Source: SHZI01 sp963802215 (lineage in GTDB: Bacteria; Pseudomonadota; Gammaproteobacteria; Steroidobacterales; GCA-2729495). Taken from it: a stretch of DNA of 64,000 bases. Below the pieces are notes generated by a model that ran no database searches, was not told the DNA's origin, and saw only the letters and a program-made list of their open reading frames with translations. The DNA lies in contig CAWDHQ010000001.1 in NCBI GenBank assembly GCA_963802215.1, positions 2,250,611 to 2,314,610 on the forward strand, in the 5' to 3' direction. The position numbers were made by a program, and so were the translations under genes. Shown here in pieces: positions 8,837 to 17,210 of this stretch (positions are counted from its first letter, which is position 1; each line of letters begins with the position of its first letter).

Positions 8837-9436
8837 TCAGGAAGCGGCGTTTCCGGTCAGCATGGACTTGAGGGCCGTCCGCGCGGCATCCAGGCCCAGC
8901 TTCGACGTGGCCGAGAACAGCTGCACATCCACCCGCAGATCCTCCAGCTCCCGCTTCGCGGCAGCGAGCGCCGCGGCAGCCTCCTGGCGCGAGAGCTTGT
9001 CGGCCTTCGTGAGCAGGACGTGGAGCTGGCAGTCCAGCGCCCGGCCCCAGTCCAGCATCTGCAGGTCGAAGTCCCCGATGCCCCGCCGGCTGTCCACCAC
9101 CACCATCAGGCCGGCCAGGGATTCCCGGGAGTCAAAATAGTCCCCCAGCATCTCCCGCCACTGGTCACGCATCTCCTTCGACACCCGGGCATAGCCATAG
9201 CCGGGCAGGTCCACCAGACGTTGGCCTTCGGTGAGGGCGAAAAAGTTGATGAGCTGGGTGCGACCCGGCGTCTTGCTGGTCCGCGCAAAGTCCCTGCGGC
9301 CAAGGATGGCGTTGATGGCGCTGGACTTGCCCGCGTTCGAGCGGCCGGCAAACGCCACTTCGGCGCCCTCGTCCGGCAGGAACTGGGCGGCGCGGGCGGC
9401 GCTGGTGAGAAACCGGGCCTCGGGGAACAGGGACAT
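8837..9436 (-). CDS. engB: ribosome biogenesis GTPase EngB (YsxC/YihA)
   Basis: GTPase needed for large ribosomal subunit assembly. The 199-residue product shows the G motifs in order: GRSNAGKSS (P-loop, near residue 30), TPGRTQ (G2), DLPGYG (G3), TKAD (G4) and SATS (G5). The ATG at 9436 was chosen because the longer frame upstream is antisense to the cytochrome c4 gene. The polA-engB neighbourhood is conserved in gammaproteobacteria. Convergent to polA. Confidence 0.95.
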   Translation of the reverse strand: MSLFPEARFLTSAARAAQFLPDEGAEVAFAGRSNAGKSSAINAILGRRDFARTSKTPGRTQLINFFALTEGQRLVDLPGYGYARVSKEMRDQWREMLGDYFDSRESLAGLMVVVDSRRGIGDFDLQMLDWGRALDCQLHVLLTKADKLSRQEAAAALAAAKRELEDLRVDVQLFSATSKLGLDAARTALKSMLTGNAAS

Positions 9437-9529
9437 CTGGGTGGCTCGGCCGGGGCGCTGGTGTACAATTCCGCGCGGCCGGAGTCTAGCACGGTACCTA
9501 CCCCGAATTTCCCTTACAGAACAAGCGCT

Positions 9530-10162
9530 ATGCAACTTGTGAAACTCTCCCTGCCCGCACTCTCCCTGGTGGCTGTCGCCATCGCCGGCACCGCCATTTC
9601 CGGTCCGGCCCTTGCAGCCGGTTCCGCCGAGGCGGGCCAGGCCAAGGCCGTCACCTGTTCCGCCTGTCACGGGATGGACGGCAACAGCCTGAACCCCGAA
9701 TGGCCAAGCCTCGCCGGACAGCACGAGAGCTACATCACCAAGTCGCTCCAGTCCTTCAAGAGCGGTGCCCGGCAGAACGTCCTGATGAGCGGCATGGCCC
9801 TGCCGCTCACCGATGAAGACATCGCGGATCTCGCCGCCTTCTTCTCGGCGCAGAAGCGCGCGGGGGGCGTCGCCGATCCTGAGCTGGTCAGCGCGGGCGA
9901 GCGGCTGTACCGGGGCGGTAACAGGGAGACGGGCGTGCCCGCCTGCCTCGCGTGCCACGGCCCCACCGGCCTCGGCAATCCGGCCGCCGGGTGGCCGGCC
10001 ATAGCCGGCCAGCACGCCGCCTACTCGGCAGCCCAGCTGGTGGCCTACCGGTCCAAGCAGCGTACGACGGACGGCGACACGCAGATGATGCGGAACGTAT
10101 CCGCCATGCTCACCGACGACGAAATCAAGGCCGTCACTTCCTACATCCAGGGCCTGCGCTGA
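9530..10162 (+). CDS. cytochrome c4, dihaem
   Basis: Periplasmic dihaem electron carrier feeding terminal oxidases. A 30-residue signal peptide ends near ALAAGSA. Two haem c motifs are present, CSACH near residue 41 and CLACH near residue 143, in tandem domains that each carry a GMDGNS or GPTGLG loop and a WPxxAGQH segment. Total length of 210 residues fits the family. It starts about 90 bases from the divergent engB, and a DsbA-like gene follows 24 bases later, as is common for c4 genes. Confidence 0.93.
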   Translation: MQLVKLSLPALSLVAVAIAGTAISGPALAAGSAEAGQAKAVTCSACHGMDGNSLNPEWPSLAGQHESYITKSLQSFKSGARQNVLMSGMALPLTDEDIADLAAFFSAQKRAGGVADPELVSAGERLYRGGNRETGVPACLACHGPTGLGNPAAGWPAIAGQHAAYSAAQLVAYRSKQRTTDGDTQMMRNVSAMLTDDEIKAVTSYIQGLR

Positions 10163-10186
10163 CGCGCGGCGGTTGAGGGTACCTAC

Positions 10187-11077
10187 ATGACTGAGACAGG
10201 CACGACCCAGATTGGCATGACCCGGATCCGATTCCTGCTGCTCGCCGCCGTCATGGCCGTCGCCGCCGCGTGCGGCAAGGCACCGGCGCCCGAGGCAACT
10301 GCCCCGTCGGCAACCACCGCCGAGAGCGCGCCACCGGCCGCAATTGCGGCGCCCGCGCCAGCCCCCCAGGCCCCGGCGGAATCCGCGGCAGCGGCCTCCG
10401 TCGTGGAGGAATCCGCGGGCACGGAAGCCACGGCGGCCGCCGACAACGGCGCCCTCGGCAAGGACATCGTGCTGGCGCAGAACTCCTCCACCGCCCCCAC
10501 AAAGACCGACTGGCAGTACCAGGAAGGCAAGCACTTCAGCACGCTCACGTCCGCCCAGGGCACCAGCAGCTCGGCTGGCAAGATCGAGGTGGCGGAGGTC
10601 TTCGCGTACAGCTGCATTCACTGCTACAACCTGGAGCACGTGCTGAGCGACTGGGTCAAGAAGCTGCCTGCCGACGTCAGCTTCGTCCGCATCCCGGTCA
10701 TGTGGAATCCCGCCAACGAGATCCACGGCCGCGTCTATTACACCGCCGAGGCGCTGGGCAAGCTCGACAGGATCAACCCCGCCATGTTCAAGGCGATCCA
10801 CATCGAGAACCGCCCCTTGACGGAGGAAAAGGACATCCTGGCGTTCTTCGAGGAGAACGGGGTGTCAGCCGCCGACTTCAACAAGACGTTCCGGTCCTTT
10901 GCGGTCGAGAGCGCCATCAAGCGGGCCAAGGACCTGACTGTGAGGTACAAGGTGCGCGGCACGCCGCTGCTGGTGATCGACGGGAAGTACACGACCGATG
11001 GCCCGGAGATCCGCAGCCACCAGGACCTGCTGGCTGTTGCGGAAGAGCTTATCCAGCGGGAGCGTCAGAAGACCTGA
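10187..11077 (+). CDS. DsbA-like thiol:disulfide oxidoreductase, lipoprotein
   Basis: Probable periplasmic disulfide oxidoreductase. Residues 11-29 form a lipoprotein signal ending in AAAC-GK. An Ala/Pro-rich linker of about 90 residues follows, then a thioredoxin-fold DsbA domain from about residue 105 with active site CIHC in AYSCIHCYN and a cis-proline in VRGTPLLVID. Classical DsbA has CPHC, so the Pro to Ile change may alter redox potential. The first ATG was kept because GAGGGT lies six bases upstream, although a second ATG at 10217 would give a more normal signal peptide. The end overlaps moaE convergently by 29 bases. Confidence 0.8.
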   Translation: MTETGTTQIGMTRIRFLLLAAVMAVAAACGKAPAPEATAPSATTAESAPPAAIAAPAPAPQAPAESAAAASVVEESAGTEATAAADNGALGKDIVLAQNSSTAPTKTDWQYQEGKHFSTLTSAQGTSSSAGKIEVAEVFAYSCIHCYNLEHVLSDWVKKLPADVSFVRIPVMWNPANEIHGRVYYTAEALGKLDRINPAMFKAIHIENRPLTEEKDILAFFEENGVSAADFNKTFRSFAVESAIKRAKDLTVRYKVRGTPLLVIDGKYTTDGPEIRSHQDLLAVAEELIQRERQKT

Positions 11078-11492
11078 CCTCACAGTTGATCCAGCCGGAG
11101 TCACCTTCGGCGTAGTGCTCCTTCTTCCAGATCGGCACGCGGGTCTTCACTTCGTCAATGATGTAGCGACAGGCCGCGAAGGCGGCGTCGCGATGGGCGG
11201 CCGTGACACCCACCCAGACGGCCAGGTCGCCAATTTCGAGCACGCCGAGCCGGTGCACACAATGGGCCCTGGCGATGGGGAAACGGGCAAAGGCCTCCGC
11301 GATGATCCGGTCGCCCTCCGCGATGCCCAGCGCCTCATAGCCCTCGTATTCCAGGCGCTGCACGCCCCGGCCCTCGTTGTGATTGCGCACCCAGCCCTCG
11401 AAGCTGGCGTACCCGCCGGCCACGGGATCGGCGACCCGGGAGCGATAGCGTTCCGGCGTGAATGATTCGCGGCTGAACTCGAAGTGGCTCAC
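11049..11492 (-). CDS. moaE: molybdopterin synthase catalytic subunit
   Basis: Large subunit of molybdopterin synthase, which inserts sulfur into precursor Z with MoaD as donor. The 147-residue product keeps HCVHRLG, the AAHRDAAFAACRYIIDEVK helix and the catalytic lysine region VPIWKKEHYAEG, all characteristic of MoaE. It overlaps moaD by four bases and is the last gene of a leftward operon that starts at 13805. Confidence 0.95.
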   Translation of the reverse strand: MSHFEFSRESFTPERYRSRVADPVAGGYASFEGWVRNHNEGRGVQRLEYEGYEALGIAEGDRIIAEAFARFPIARAHCVHRLGVLEIGDLAVWVGVTAAHRDAAFAACRYIIDEVKTRVPIWKKEHYAEGDSGWINCEVRSSDAPAG

Positions 11493-11752
11493 CCGCCGGC
11501 TACTGGGGGGATGAAGACGACGAAGTCCCCGTCCTGCACGGGAGAGCTCCAGTCCCTGAACTCGTCGTTCACCGCCACCTTCACCCTGCCGAGGGCGGGA
11601 AAAGCGTAGCGCTGGTCCAGCTCGGCATACAGGTCGCCCACCGTCGACGCGGTGGTGCGCAGCTCCTCCCGCGCGCGTCCCACGTGTTCACGCAGGATGG
11701 CGAAGTACTCAATGCGAACCGAGATGCCGCCGTCTGGGGGACCCTGTGCCAT
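11489..11752 (-). CDS. moaD: molybdopterin synthase sulfur carrier subunit
   Basis: Ubiquitin-like sulfur carrier. The 87-residue product ends in the diagnostic Gly-Gly (PPVAGG), where thiocarboxylate forms, after the family stretch GDFVVFIPP. It overlaps moaE by four bases and starts three bases after mocA, so the three are surely co-translated. Confidence 0.93.
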   Translation of the reverse strand: MAQGPPDGGISVRIEYFAILREHVGRAREELRTTASTVGDLYAELDQRYAFPALGRVKVAVNDEFRDWSSPVQDGDFVVFIPPVAGG

Positions 11753-11755
11753 GCC

Positions 11756-12352
11756 TCATTGTGCCGGAGCTGCTTCGAGCCGTGCCAGATCTTCGGGCGT
11801 GTCCACGTCGAGAGCCGCGTGCGGCATGACGACAGTGGTGTGCTCGGCGTGCCACTCGAGCAGGCTGCGCGCGCCCTGGTCACCGCGCAGCGCGGCAAGC
11901 TGGGGCCAGAAGCTGCGGGGAATGATCACCGGCGGGCCGAGCCGGTCACTGAAGCCCGCGGCAGCGATCAGCGCCGGCTCCACCTGCCACGCCGCGATCA
12001 GGGCATCCAGGTCATCGGCGGTGATCGCCGGCTGGTCGCAGAGCAGGATCAGCGCGGCGTCGGCTCGCTGGGGCAGTGCCGCGACGCCCTGGACCAGCGA
12101 GGTGGACAGGCCACTCGCCCAGGCAGGATTCTCGATCAGCGTGACCGACCCGTCGGCCAGCTCTTTGGCGAGCGCGCCCCGCACGCCGGCAGCCGAGGCA
12201 CCCACGACCACGTGCACGCCGGCCTGGCAGCGGGGAACCAGCAGATGCACTGCACGGCGAACGAGTGGCTCACCCCGGAAGGTGGCCAGCACTTTGGGCG
12301 AACCGAAGCGCGTCGCGCCGCCAGCCGCCAGTAACAGTCCGGCGAGTCTCAT
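11756..12352 (-). CDS. mocA: molybdenum cofactor cytidylyltransferase-like NTP transferase
   Basis: Probably attaches CMP (or another nucleotide) to molybdopterin. The 198-residue nucleotidyltransferase has LLLAAGGATRFGSPK at the N terminus (signature LAAGxSxRxGxxK), LLCDQPAITADDL in the middle and GPPVIIPRSFWPQL, a MocA-type substrate loop. MocA is the usual nucleotidyltransferase of the xanthine dehydrogenase class; MobA is less likely given these motifs. Operon neighbours moaD and moaE support the pathway. Confidence 0.85.
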   Translation of the reverse strand: MRLAGLLLAAGGATRFGSPKVLATFRGEPLVRRAVHLLVPRCQAGVHVVVGASAAGVRGALAKELADGSVTLIENPAWASGLSTSLVQGVAALPQRADAALILLCDQPAITADDLDALIAAWQVEPALIAAAGFSDRLGPPVIIPRSFWPQLAALRGDQGARSLLEWHAEHTTVVMPHAALDVDTPEDLARLEAAPAQ

Positions 12353-13416
12353 GCCACGCCTCCGGTCTTCCGCCAGTCATAGGGGTCCCAGGCGATGGGC
12401 GCTGACATGAGAGCGGCCTCCAGCTCCAGAAGGAACGTGTCGAGGGGAATCGCCGTCGGCGTGCCGTCGGGACGATGCAGGCGCGGTACGGTGCCGGTGG
12501 GATCCTCGGCCACCCAGCCGGACCCGCCGTCCAGCTGGTTGAGCCGCGCGGCAAGGCCGTCCAGGCGAACGCGGAGCGGCACGCGGTAGGTGGCGAGCTG
12601 CACCCAGCTTTCGTAGCGGTATTCAAACTCGTACCGCGCACCCTGCACGCGCAGGATCCGTGAGCGCTGCGTGGCGCTGTTGACGGCGAACGGATGCACT
12701 GCCGCCGGTTCATCCACCAGGTAGCGGCGCACGGTGCGGCGGCGCAGATGGTCGGGAATGCGCACGACGGCCAGGTCGAGGGCCGGATGCTCGACCAGCG
12801 TCACGACGCCATCGGCAAGGAGGGCGAGGCTTGCCGTGAGGTGCTCGTCCTGCAGGGCCCATAGGTCACCAAAACGGGGCCAGCCATGGTGAAAATCGCG
12901 GAGGAGAGAGGGCAACGACTCCAGCATGGCCCGGTACAGGGCTGCGACGCGGTCCGGCTCCGCGAAGACGTCCCCGGGCAGCGGCGATACCTCGGGGTCG
13001 GTCAGTGCCTCGATGGCAAAGCACAGTCGCGCGCCATCCCGGTCTTTCACGACGCCAAAATCCCCGGCGTACGAAGCGGCGATCAGCAAGTCCCGGTCCA
13101 GCAGGGCCCGTTCCGGCTCGGTGAGGGCGTACATGCCGAACAGACCGTCCTCATCGAAGTGATTATTCGTCACCCAGGGGATGGACTGGTGGAGGTCGGG
13201 GGCGTCCAGCCAGGCGAAGACGGTGGCGGTGGAGGTGTCACGGCGCACGGCCGGCGGCGACTGGTTGTTGGGCCAGTGAGCCAGGTTGAGGAGGGTGGAC
13301 GGCAGCGGCGCCCCGTCAACCACGATGTTCGGCAGGCTGCGTGCCGCCGCGTAGGGCGCAAAGCGGGCACCCGCCGGCAGGACCGGCGATGCCCGTGACG
13401 TCGATTCGGCGGGCAT
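12349..13416 (-). CDS. DUF6687-like protein
   Basis: No known function. The 355-residue product starts after MPAEST with FAPYAAARSLPNIVVDGAP, LNLAHWPNNQSP and TNNHFDEDGLFGMYAL; I recognise this as a DUF6687-type pattern. The NNHFDxDG motif is reminiscent of metal-binding phosphoesterases, but that is only an impression. Its stop overlaps mocA by four bases and its ATG shares one base with the stop of the upstream membrane gene, so it is translated with the molybdopterin genes. Confidence 0.7.
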   Translation of the reverse strand: MPAESTSRASPVLPAGARFAPYAAARSLPNIVVDGAPLPSTLLNLAHWPNNQSPPAVRRDTSTATVFAWLDAPDLHQSIPWVTNNHFDEDGLFGMYALTEPERALLDRDLLIAASYAGDFGVVKDRDGARLCFAIEALTDPEVSPLPGDVFAEPDRVAALYRAMLESLPSLLRDFHHGWPRFGDLWALQDEHLTASLALLADGVVTLVEHPALDLAVVRIPDHLRRRTVRRYLVDEPAAVHPFAVNSATQRSRILRVQGARYEFEYRYESWVQLATYRVPLRVRLDGLAARLNQLDGGSGWVAEDPTGTVPRLHRPDGTPTAIPLDTFLLELEAALMSAPIAWDPYDWRKTGGVA

Positions 13417-13805
13417 CAGCGGCGGCGGCGTGCAACCAGGCACCCGAGCCATGCCACGACACTGAGCAGGACCACGCCCATGAGCAGGTACTGCGGGGCC
13501 GCAATGTACTCGGCACCCGGAGCAACCTCTGCCGGCACGACCGCACGGAAGAGGTACCAGATGGCGCCGAGGGCAGCCGGTATCAGGGTGGGCCAAAGCG
13601 CGATCCCCTGCCCCTTGCCCGTGCGATTGGCGCCCCGGAGCAGCAGGCCGGAGACGAGGCCGCCGATCAGCATGGGCACCAGGTTGAGGCTGAATACCGT
13701 GACGAGCGTGTCGGTGCGATTGCCGAACACGATCAGTGCGGCCACCGTGGCCGCGACGGGCAGCAACAGCATACCGAGCAGGTTGAGCTTGCCGTAACGG
13801 GTCAT
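13416..13805 (-). CDS. small membrane protein
   Basis: 129 residues with about four hydrophobic segments and a basic C-terminal tail (CLVARRRR), so probably an inner membrane protein. I do not recognise the family. It is the first gene of the leftward run leading to mocA-moaD-moaE. Confidence 0.65.
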   Translation of the reverse strand: MTRYGKLNLLGMLLLPVAATVAALIVFGNRTDTLVTVFSLNLVPMLIGGLVSGLLLRGANRTGKGQGIALWPTLIPAALGAIWYLFRAVVPAEVAPGAEYIAAPQYLLMGVVLLSVVAWLGCLVARRRR

Positions 13806-13824
13806 GCACTCACTCCATTGGCGT

Positions 13825-14211
13825 TCAGACTACCACCCGGAATTCTGCCTCGTCAGCCGGCCAGCCACCCGCGTAACAGTAAGCCTCCAGCACAGCCAGG
13901 CGGCCGCCACGGAGCTGCAGCAGGAACTCGGCGTGCTCGGCCAGCTGGGGATGGGCCGCGAGTACGGGCCGGAGCCGGGGGTTGACGCCCTCGGCCAGTG
14001 CGAGCGCCCCGTCGGGGACCGCGAGGCGGGTCACGAACCCGACGCCGCTGTGGGTTCGTGATACCACCGTGGCCCCGGCGAGCTGGGCACGCAGGGTGGC
14101 GAACTCATCCCCCTCGCCCTTAAGCAGGGCCGCGAGCACGGAGCGCTCGAGCCGCGACAGGGGGCCGGGACCCTGGGTGGCGCCGGGACGCTGGGGAAGG
14201 GACTGCTGCAT
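13825..14211 (-). CDS. conserved hypothetical protein
   Basis: 128 residues, soluble, no signal peptide. The middle holds VVSRTHSGVGFVTRLAV, a pattern I have seen in small uncharacterised proteobacterial proteins without function. It lies between the membrane gene at 13416-13805 and the DUF2784-like gene, all leftward with short gaps. Confidence 0.6.
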   Translation of the reverse strand: MQQSLPQRPGATQGPGPLSRLERSVLAALLKGEGDEFATLRAQLAGATVVSRTHSGVGFVTRLAVPDGALALAEGVNPRLRPVLAAHPQLAEHAEFLLQLRGGRLAVLEAYCYAGGWPADEAEFRVVV

Positions 14212-14218
14212 GGTGATA

Positions 14219-14623
14219 TCAGTCTAGCTGATCGCGGCGCGGGTGCCGGCGCTCAGGCGGCGCAAACCACCAGACGAGCGCCACGGCGGCGCCGAAGACC
14301 GTGTACACGACGGTGAAAACCCAGGTCTCGGCCTGGTAGTAGAGCAGCCTGTAAAGCCAGTCCTGGATGAACGAGGCGCCGTAGCCCGCTTCCCCGGCCC
14401 GCGCCCGCAGTGCGCTCTCGAGCGTGGTCAGGGGGCATTCGATCCCGAGCCAGGCCTGGACGACCACGATACCGATTGCCGCCAGGTGCGCGTACCGGTA
14501 CCCGGGACGGCGCACCCAGGCCCAGCCCAGCGCGAGCCCGGCGAGGATGAGGGCAAAGCCGATGACGACGAAGCCCACGAACAGCGCGTGGGACACCAGG
14601 ACGAGATCTGCCAGGACGCTCAT
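14219..14623 (-). CDS. DUF2784-like membrane protein
   Basis: 134 residues with four predicted membrane segments, starting MSVLADLVLVSHALFVGFVV. The patterns VVVQAWLGIECPLTTLE and the following WIYR-like DWLYRLLYY match DUF2784 inner membrane proteins of unknown function. The ATG at 14623 was chosen since the upstream extension is Arg/Pro-rich and antisense-like. Confidence 0.75.
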   Translation of the reverse strand: MSVLADLVLVSHALFVGFVVIGFALILAGLALGWAWVRRPGYRYAHLAAIGIVVVQAWLGIECPLTTLESALRARAGEAGYGASFIQDWLYRLLYYQAETWVFTVVYTVFGAAVALVWWFAPPERRHPRRDQLD

Positions 14624-14651
14624 GGCCGGGGCACGGGCTGCAGGCGGAAGC

Positions 14652-15200
14652 TCAGGCGTCCGGCCGGCGGCAGAAGCCCTGGGGCGGCACGTCCAGGGCA
14701 CTGTTGAACTTGCTCGACAGGTTCTGGAAGGCCACCAGGCCGGTGAGTTCGACGACGGCATCGTCGCTGAAATGCCGGCGGAGTTCCGCCATGCCGGCGT
14801 CGGTGACCCCGCGGTCAGTGATCGTCATCGCCTCCGTGTAGTCGAGGGCGGCGCGCTCCGCCGGCGAGTAGAGGTCACTTTCCCGCCACTGCTCCAGGGC
14901 CTCCACCTTGGCCATGCTCCCGGCGCGCCGGGCCAGGGTGGCCGAATTGATGTCCACGCAGAACCGGCACCAGTTCAGCTGGGAAACCCGCACGGTCACG
15001 AGCGAGCGCAGCACGGGATCGAGCAGCGAACGCCGGGAGTCCAGGGCGCCGTAGAGCAGAGCGACGGCCATGAACAGGCGTGGCACCCGGCCCCAGAGTT
15101 GTCCGGGAACCAGTACCTGCCCGTAGCGGCGGACCTGGCTCCGGAAGAACGGCTTCAGGTACCAGGGGTAGTCGGCGAGGGGGCGGGGCTGGATGCGCAC
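14652..15200 (-). CDS. carboxymuconolactone decarboxylase/AhpD-like protein
   Basis: 182 residues. The core has NWCRFCVDINSATL, a Cys-x-x-Cys in an AhpD-like fold, followed by ERAALDYTEAMTI and LVAFQNLSSKFNSAL. Members act as alkylhydroperoxidases or decarboxylases; which one applies here is unknown. The CxxC is kept, but the family His is replaced by Asn. GTG at 15200 is used as start, two bases from the sugE stop, so the genes are coupled. Confidence 0.75.
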   Translation of the reverse strand: MRIQPRPLADYPWYLKPFFRSQVRRYGQVLVPGQLWGRVPRLFMAVALLYGALDSRRSLLDPVLRSLVTVRVSQLNWCRFCVDINSATLARRAGSMAKVEALEQWRESDLYSPAERAALDYTEAMTITDRGVTDAGMAELRRHFSDDAVVELTGLVAFQNLSSKFNSALDVPPQGFCRRPDA

Positions 15201-15202
15201 GG

Positions 15203-15517
15203 TCAGGCCGCCAGCTTCAGGCCGGCAATCCCGGCCACGATGAGCCCGATGGAGGCCAGCCGGAGCGCGGTGGCGGGCTCCGCGAACAGGATGATGCCGA
15301 GTACCGCGGTGCCGGCGGCACCGATGCCGGTCCAGACGGCGTAGGCCGTGCCGATCGGAATGCTGCGCAGGGCCAGGGCCAGCAGCCACATGCTGCCCGC
15401 CATCGCGACGATCGTCAGTGCGCTCGGCAGCCAGCGGGTGAACCCGTCGGTGTACTTGAGGCCGATGGCCCAGCCGATCTCCAGAATTCCGGCGAGTACG
15501 AGCACGGTCCAGGCCAT
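15203..15517 (-). CDS. sugE: SMR-family exporter, SugE/Gdx type
   Basis: A 104-residue, four-helix small multidrug resistance protein. The membrane-embedded glutamate lies in LAGILEIGWAIGLKYTDGF, and GTAYAVWTGIGAAGTA and LRLASIGLIVAGIAGLKL match the Gdx/SugE branch, which exports guanidinium. The start at 15517 has an AAGGAA site on its strand. No guanidine riboswitch could be recognised upstream. Confidence 0.88.
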   Translation of the reverse strand: MAWTVLVLAGILEIGWAIGLKYTDGFTRWLPSALTIVAMAGSMWLLALALRSIPIGTAYAVWTGIGAAGTAVLGIILFAEPATALRLASIGLIVAGIAGLKLAA

Positions 15518-15604
15518 GGGGCGTTCCTTCCTGTTCAGGGTCCGGCGCGGCGTGGCCGCAACAACCACCAGATTTTCCAGCCTCAATCAGCGTTGAAGCT
15601 TATG

Positions 15605-15610
15605 TATAAT
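15605..15610 (+). promoter_or_regulatory. possible -10 element
   Basis: A TATAAT hexamer preceded by TG, about 80 bases ahead of the small gene at 15689. No good -35 hexamer is found at the usual distance. Confidence 0.35.
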
Positions 15611-15688
15611 TTCAGCCTAGCTTAAGGTTCACGGGGCTATAGTCCCGCAACATCCGGGAATCCGATACCGCCAAGAAGAAAAACAACA

Positions 15689-15907
15689 ATGGCTGCTTCC
15701 AAGGACAGCGCGGAAACGCCCCGCGCAAACCCCGACCAGGACGTCGATTTCGCCGGCTACGATCCGTACATCGTCGCCATCACCGGTGTCGACCACGCCG
15801 CCGCGCGCCACGCACTCGCGAGCGAGCCCGCCGAGACGCTGGAGAGCCGCAAAGCGAAGCTGATGACGTGGCTGCGGGAAAACGGCGCCAAGGGAAGACT
15901 CGGCTAG
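15689..15907 (+). CDS. small hypothetical protein
   Basis: 72 residues, hydrophilic: an N-terminal acidic region with DVDFAGYDPYIVAITGVD and a C-terminal helix ESRKAKLMTWLRENG. No recognised family. It stands alone between the divergent sugE operon and an empty 200-base stretch. A TATAAT box lies upstream. Confidence 0.55.
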   Translation: MAASKDSAETPRANPDQDVDFAGYDPYIVAITGVDHAAARHALASEPAETLESRKAKLMTWLRENGAKGRLG

Positions 15908-16111
15908 CCACGTCTAGCCCAGGCCCACCCCGCTCGCGTCGCCGACTCCCGTCTCGCCGGTAACACCCCGGCACGCGCCCGTGCCCAGCACCCACAGAAG
16001 TACCCTCTGCCAGGGAGACCTAGAGCACGGACTGGCAAGGAATGTTCCGCTGGTTCGCGAGCGCTTCCAGTCGACGAAATCCACCGAGCCACTGCGTTGC
16101 CAGAACGCGCG

Positions 16112-16813
16112 TCAACGCCGTTTGACGGCGTCAAGGAACCTCTTGCTGCTCCCCGTTGGAGGCGTCGTGCGACTGGTAGCGATTACCGCTCCGTAGAAGA
16201 ATCCCGGACCGCCATAGTGTGTGGTTGCACCATCGCATTCGTATTGGAAGCTAGTTACGCCAAAGAAAGTCGACATGATCATGGACCGTCGGCCGAAATG
16301 GCGCAGTCGTGCTACCACTTCCCCGCTAACCCGGTCCGTCAGTCGTTCCTCAATCTGAACCAAGTCGACGCCCCAACCACCGTTGACGATCTGGCGGGTG
16401 AAATCGTAAACGTAGGGCGCTGACACGGCCTCAACCCGTTCGACTGCCACACAGGTGTTATCGGGAAACCTGTCACTGGGAAAGGGATTGAAAGCACGGC
16501 AACGATCATCGGGAGCCCTGACCAGCGAGTAGCGATAGATTCCCGGCGTCGGCTCATTCCGGTGGCCCTCGCGCCGGGCGATGTGTTCGGCGAACTGGAA
16601 CAGCCCTAACTGATAGGCTACATAACAGTTCACGCACCCCGCGTCGCCTTGCACGTCCAGAAAACCCGTAGGCTCAACGCGGCGGCTGACGGTGTATCCC
16701 GCGTTCCGTGCGCACTGATACCGGACGGCCAAGTATCCTGCCGGCTCATAGGCCACCCACAAGCAGGCACCGACTACGACGCTGCCGACGATCCATCGAC
16801 GTGCTATCGCCAA
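16112..16813 (-). CDS. conserved hypothetical membrane-anchored protein
   Basis: 233 residues. One N-terminal membrane anchor (IVGSVVVGACLWVAY) is followed by an extracytoplasmic domain with eight cysteines, including GCVNCYVAY, and the well-ordered strings PGIYRYSLVRAPDDRC and ERLTDRVSGEVVARLRHFG. I know similar proteins only as uncharacterised. The TTG at 16813 was chosen because AAGGGGG lies ahead of it and the anchor starts there; the longer frame has a non-conserved, low-quality extension. Confidence 0.65.
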   Translation of the reverse strand: MAIARRWIVGSVVVGACLWVAYEPAGYLAVRYQCARNAGYTVSRRVEPTGFLDVQGDAGCVNCYVAYQLGLFQFAEHIARREGHRNEPTPGIYRYSLVRAPDDRCRAFNPFPSDRFPDNTCVAVERVEAVSAPYVYDFTRQIVNGGWGVDLVQIEERLTDRVSGEVVARLRHFGRRSMIMSTFFGVTSFQYECDGATTHYGGPGFFYGAVIATSRTTPPTGSSKRFLDAVKRR

Positions 16814-17210
16814 ACCGGCCCCCTTATGGCCTCCATGGGTGCAGTCGGAGTGTAGCGAGCGTAGGTTCAGGCAGTATCGCCCAAACAGGGGAGGAAAAAT
16901 GGCGCGCCCGGACGGATGAATCTGGGCACTGGCAGGCCATGGTGTCGCTGATGCGGCGGCCTCCACCAAATGCGTCGCAAAATGAAGGCTAGAGCATAAA
17001 AGTCAGCGCAGTTTTTTGTGTTGATTATGTTGAGTATGCAGGCAATGTAAACAGGACACGTAAGGCGGCGAAGAGAACAGCATCTTGCCAATTGCAAACG
17101 CTACCAGTGAGGAGCACGATACCTTCGCGGAAGGACACCCGGCGGGGGTCAATAAACTCGGCTAGGCGTCGCTGGCAGAACAAAAAACGTTGCTGACTGA
17201 GGGAATCCCC

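Noticed and set aside
6464..10162. A 1232-codon plus-strand open frame across polA and engB
   Set aside because: It is the wrong frame of polA; only its last 210 codons are real (cytochrome c4). Arg/Pro/Gly-rich composition is typical of a GC-rich shadow.
8837..10801. A 654-codon minus-strand frame fusing engB to an upstream part
   Set aside because: The upstream part is antisense to cytochrome c4 and the DsbA-like gene; EngB starts at 9436 with its normal N terminus.
15518..15640. A guanidine riboswitch ahead of sugE
   Set aside because: Neither the conserved ykkC core nor paired ACGR loops of the mini form were found on the minus strand.
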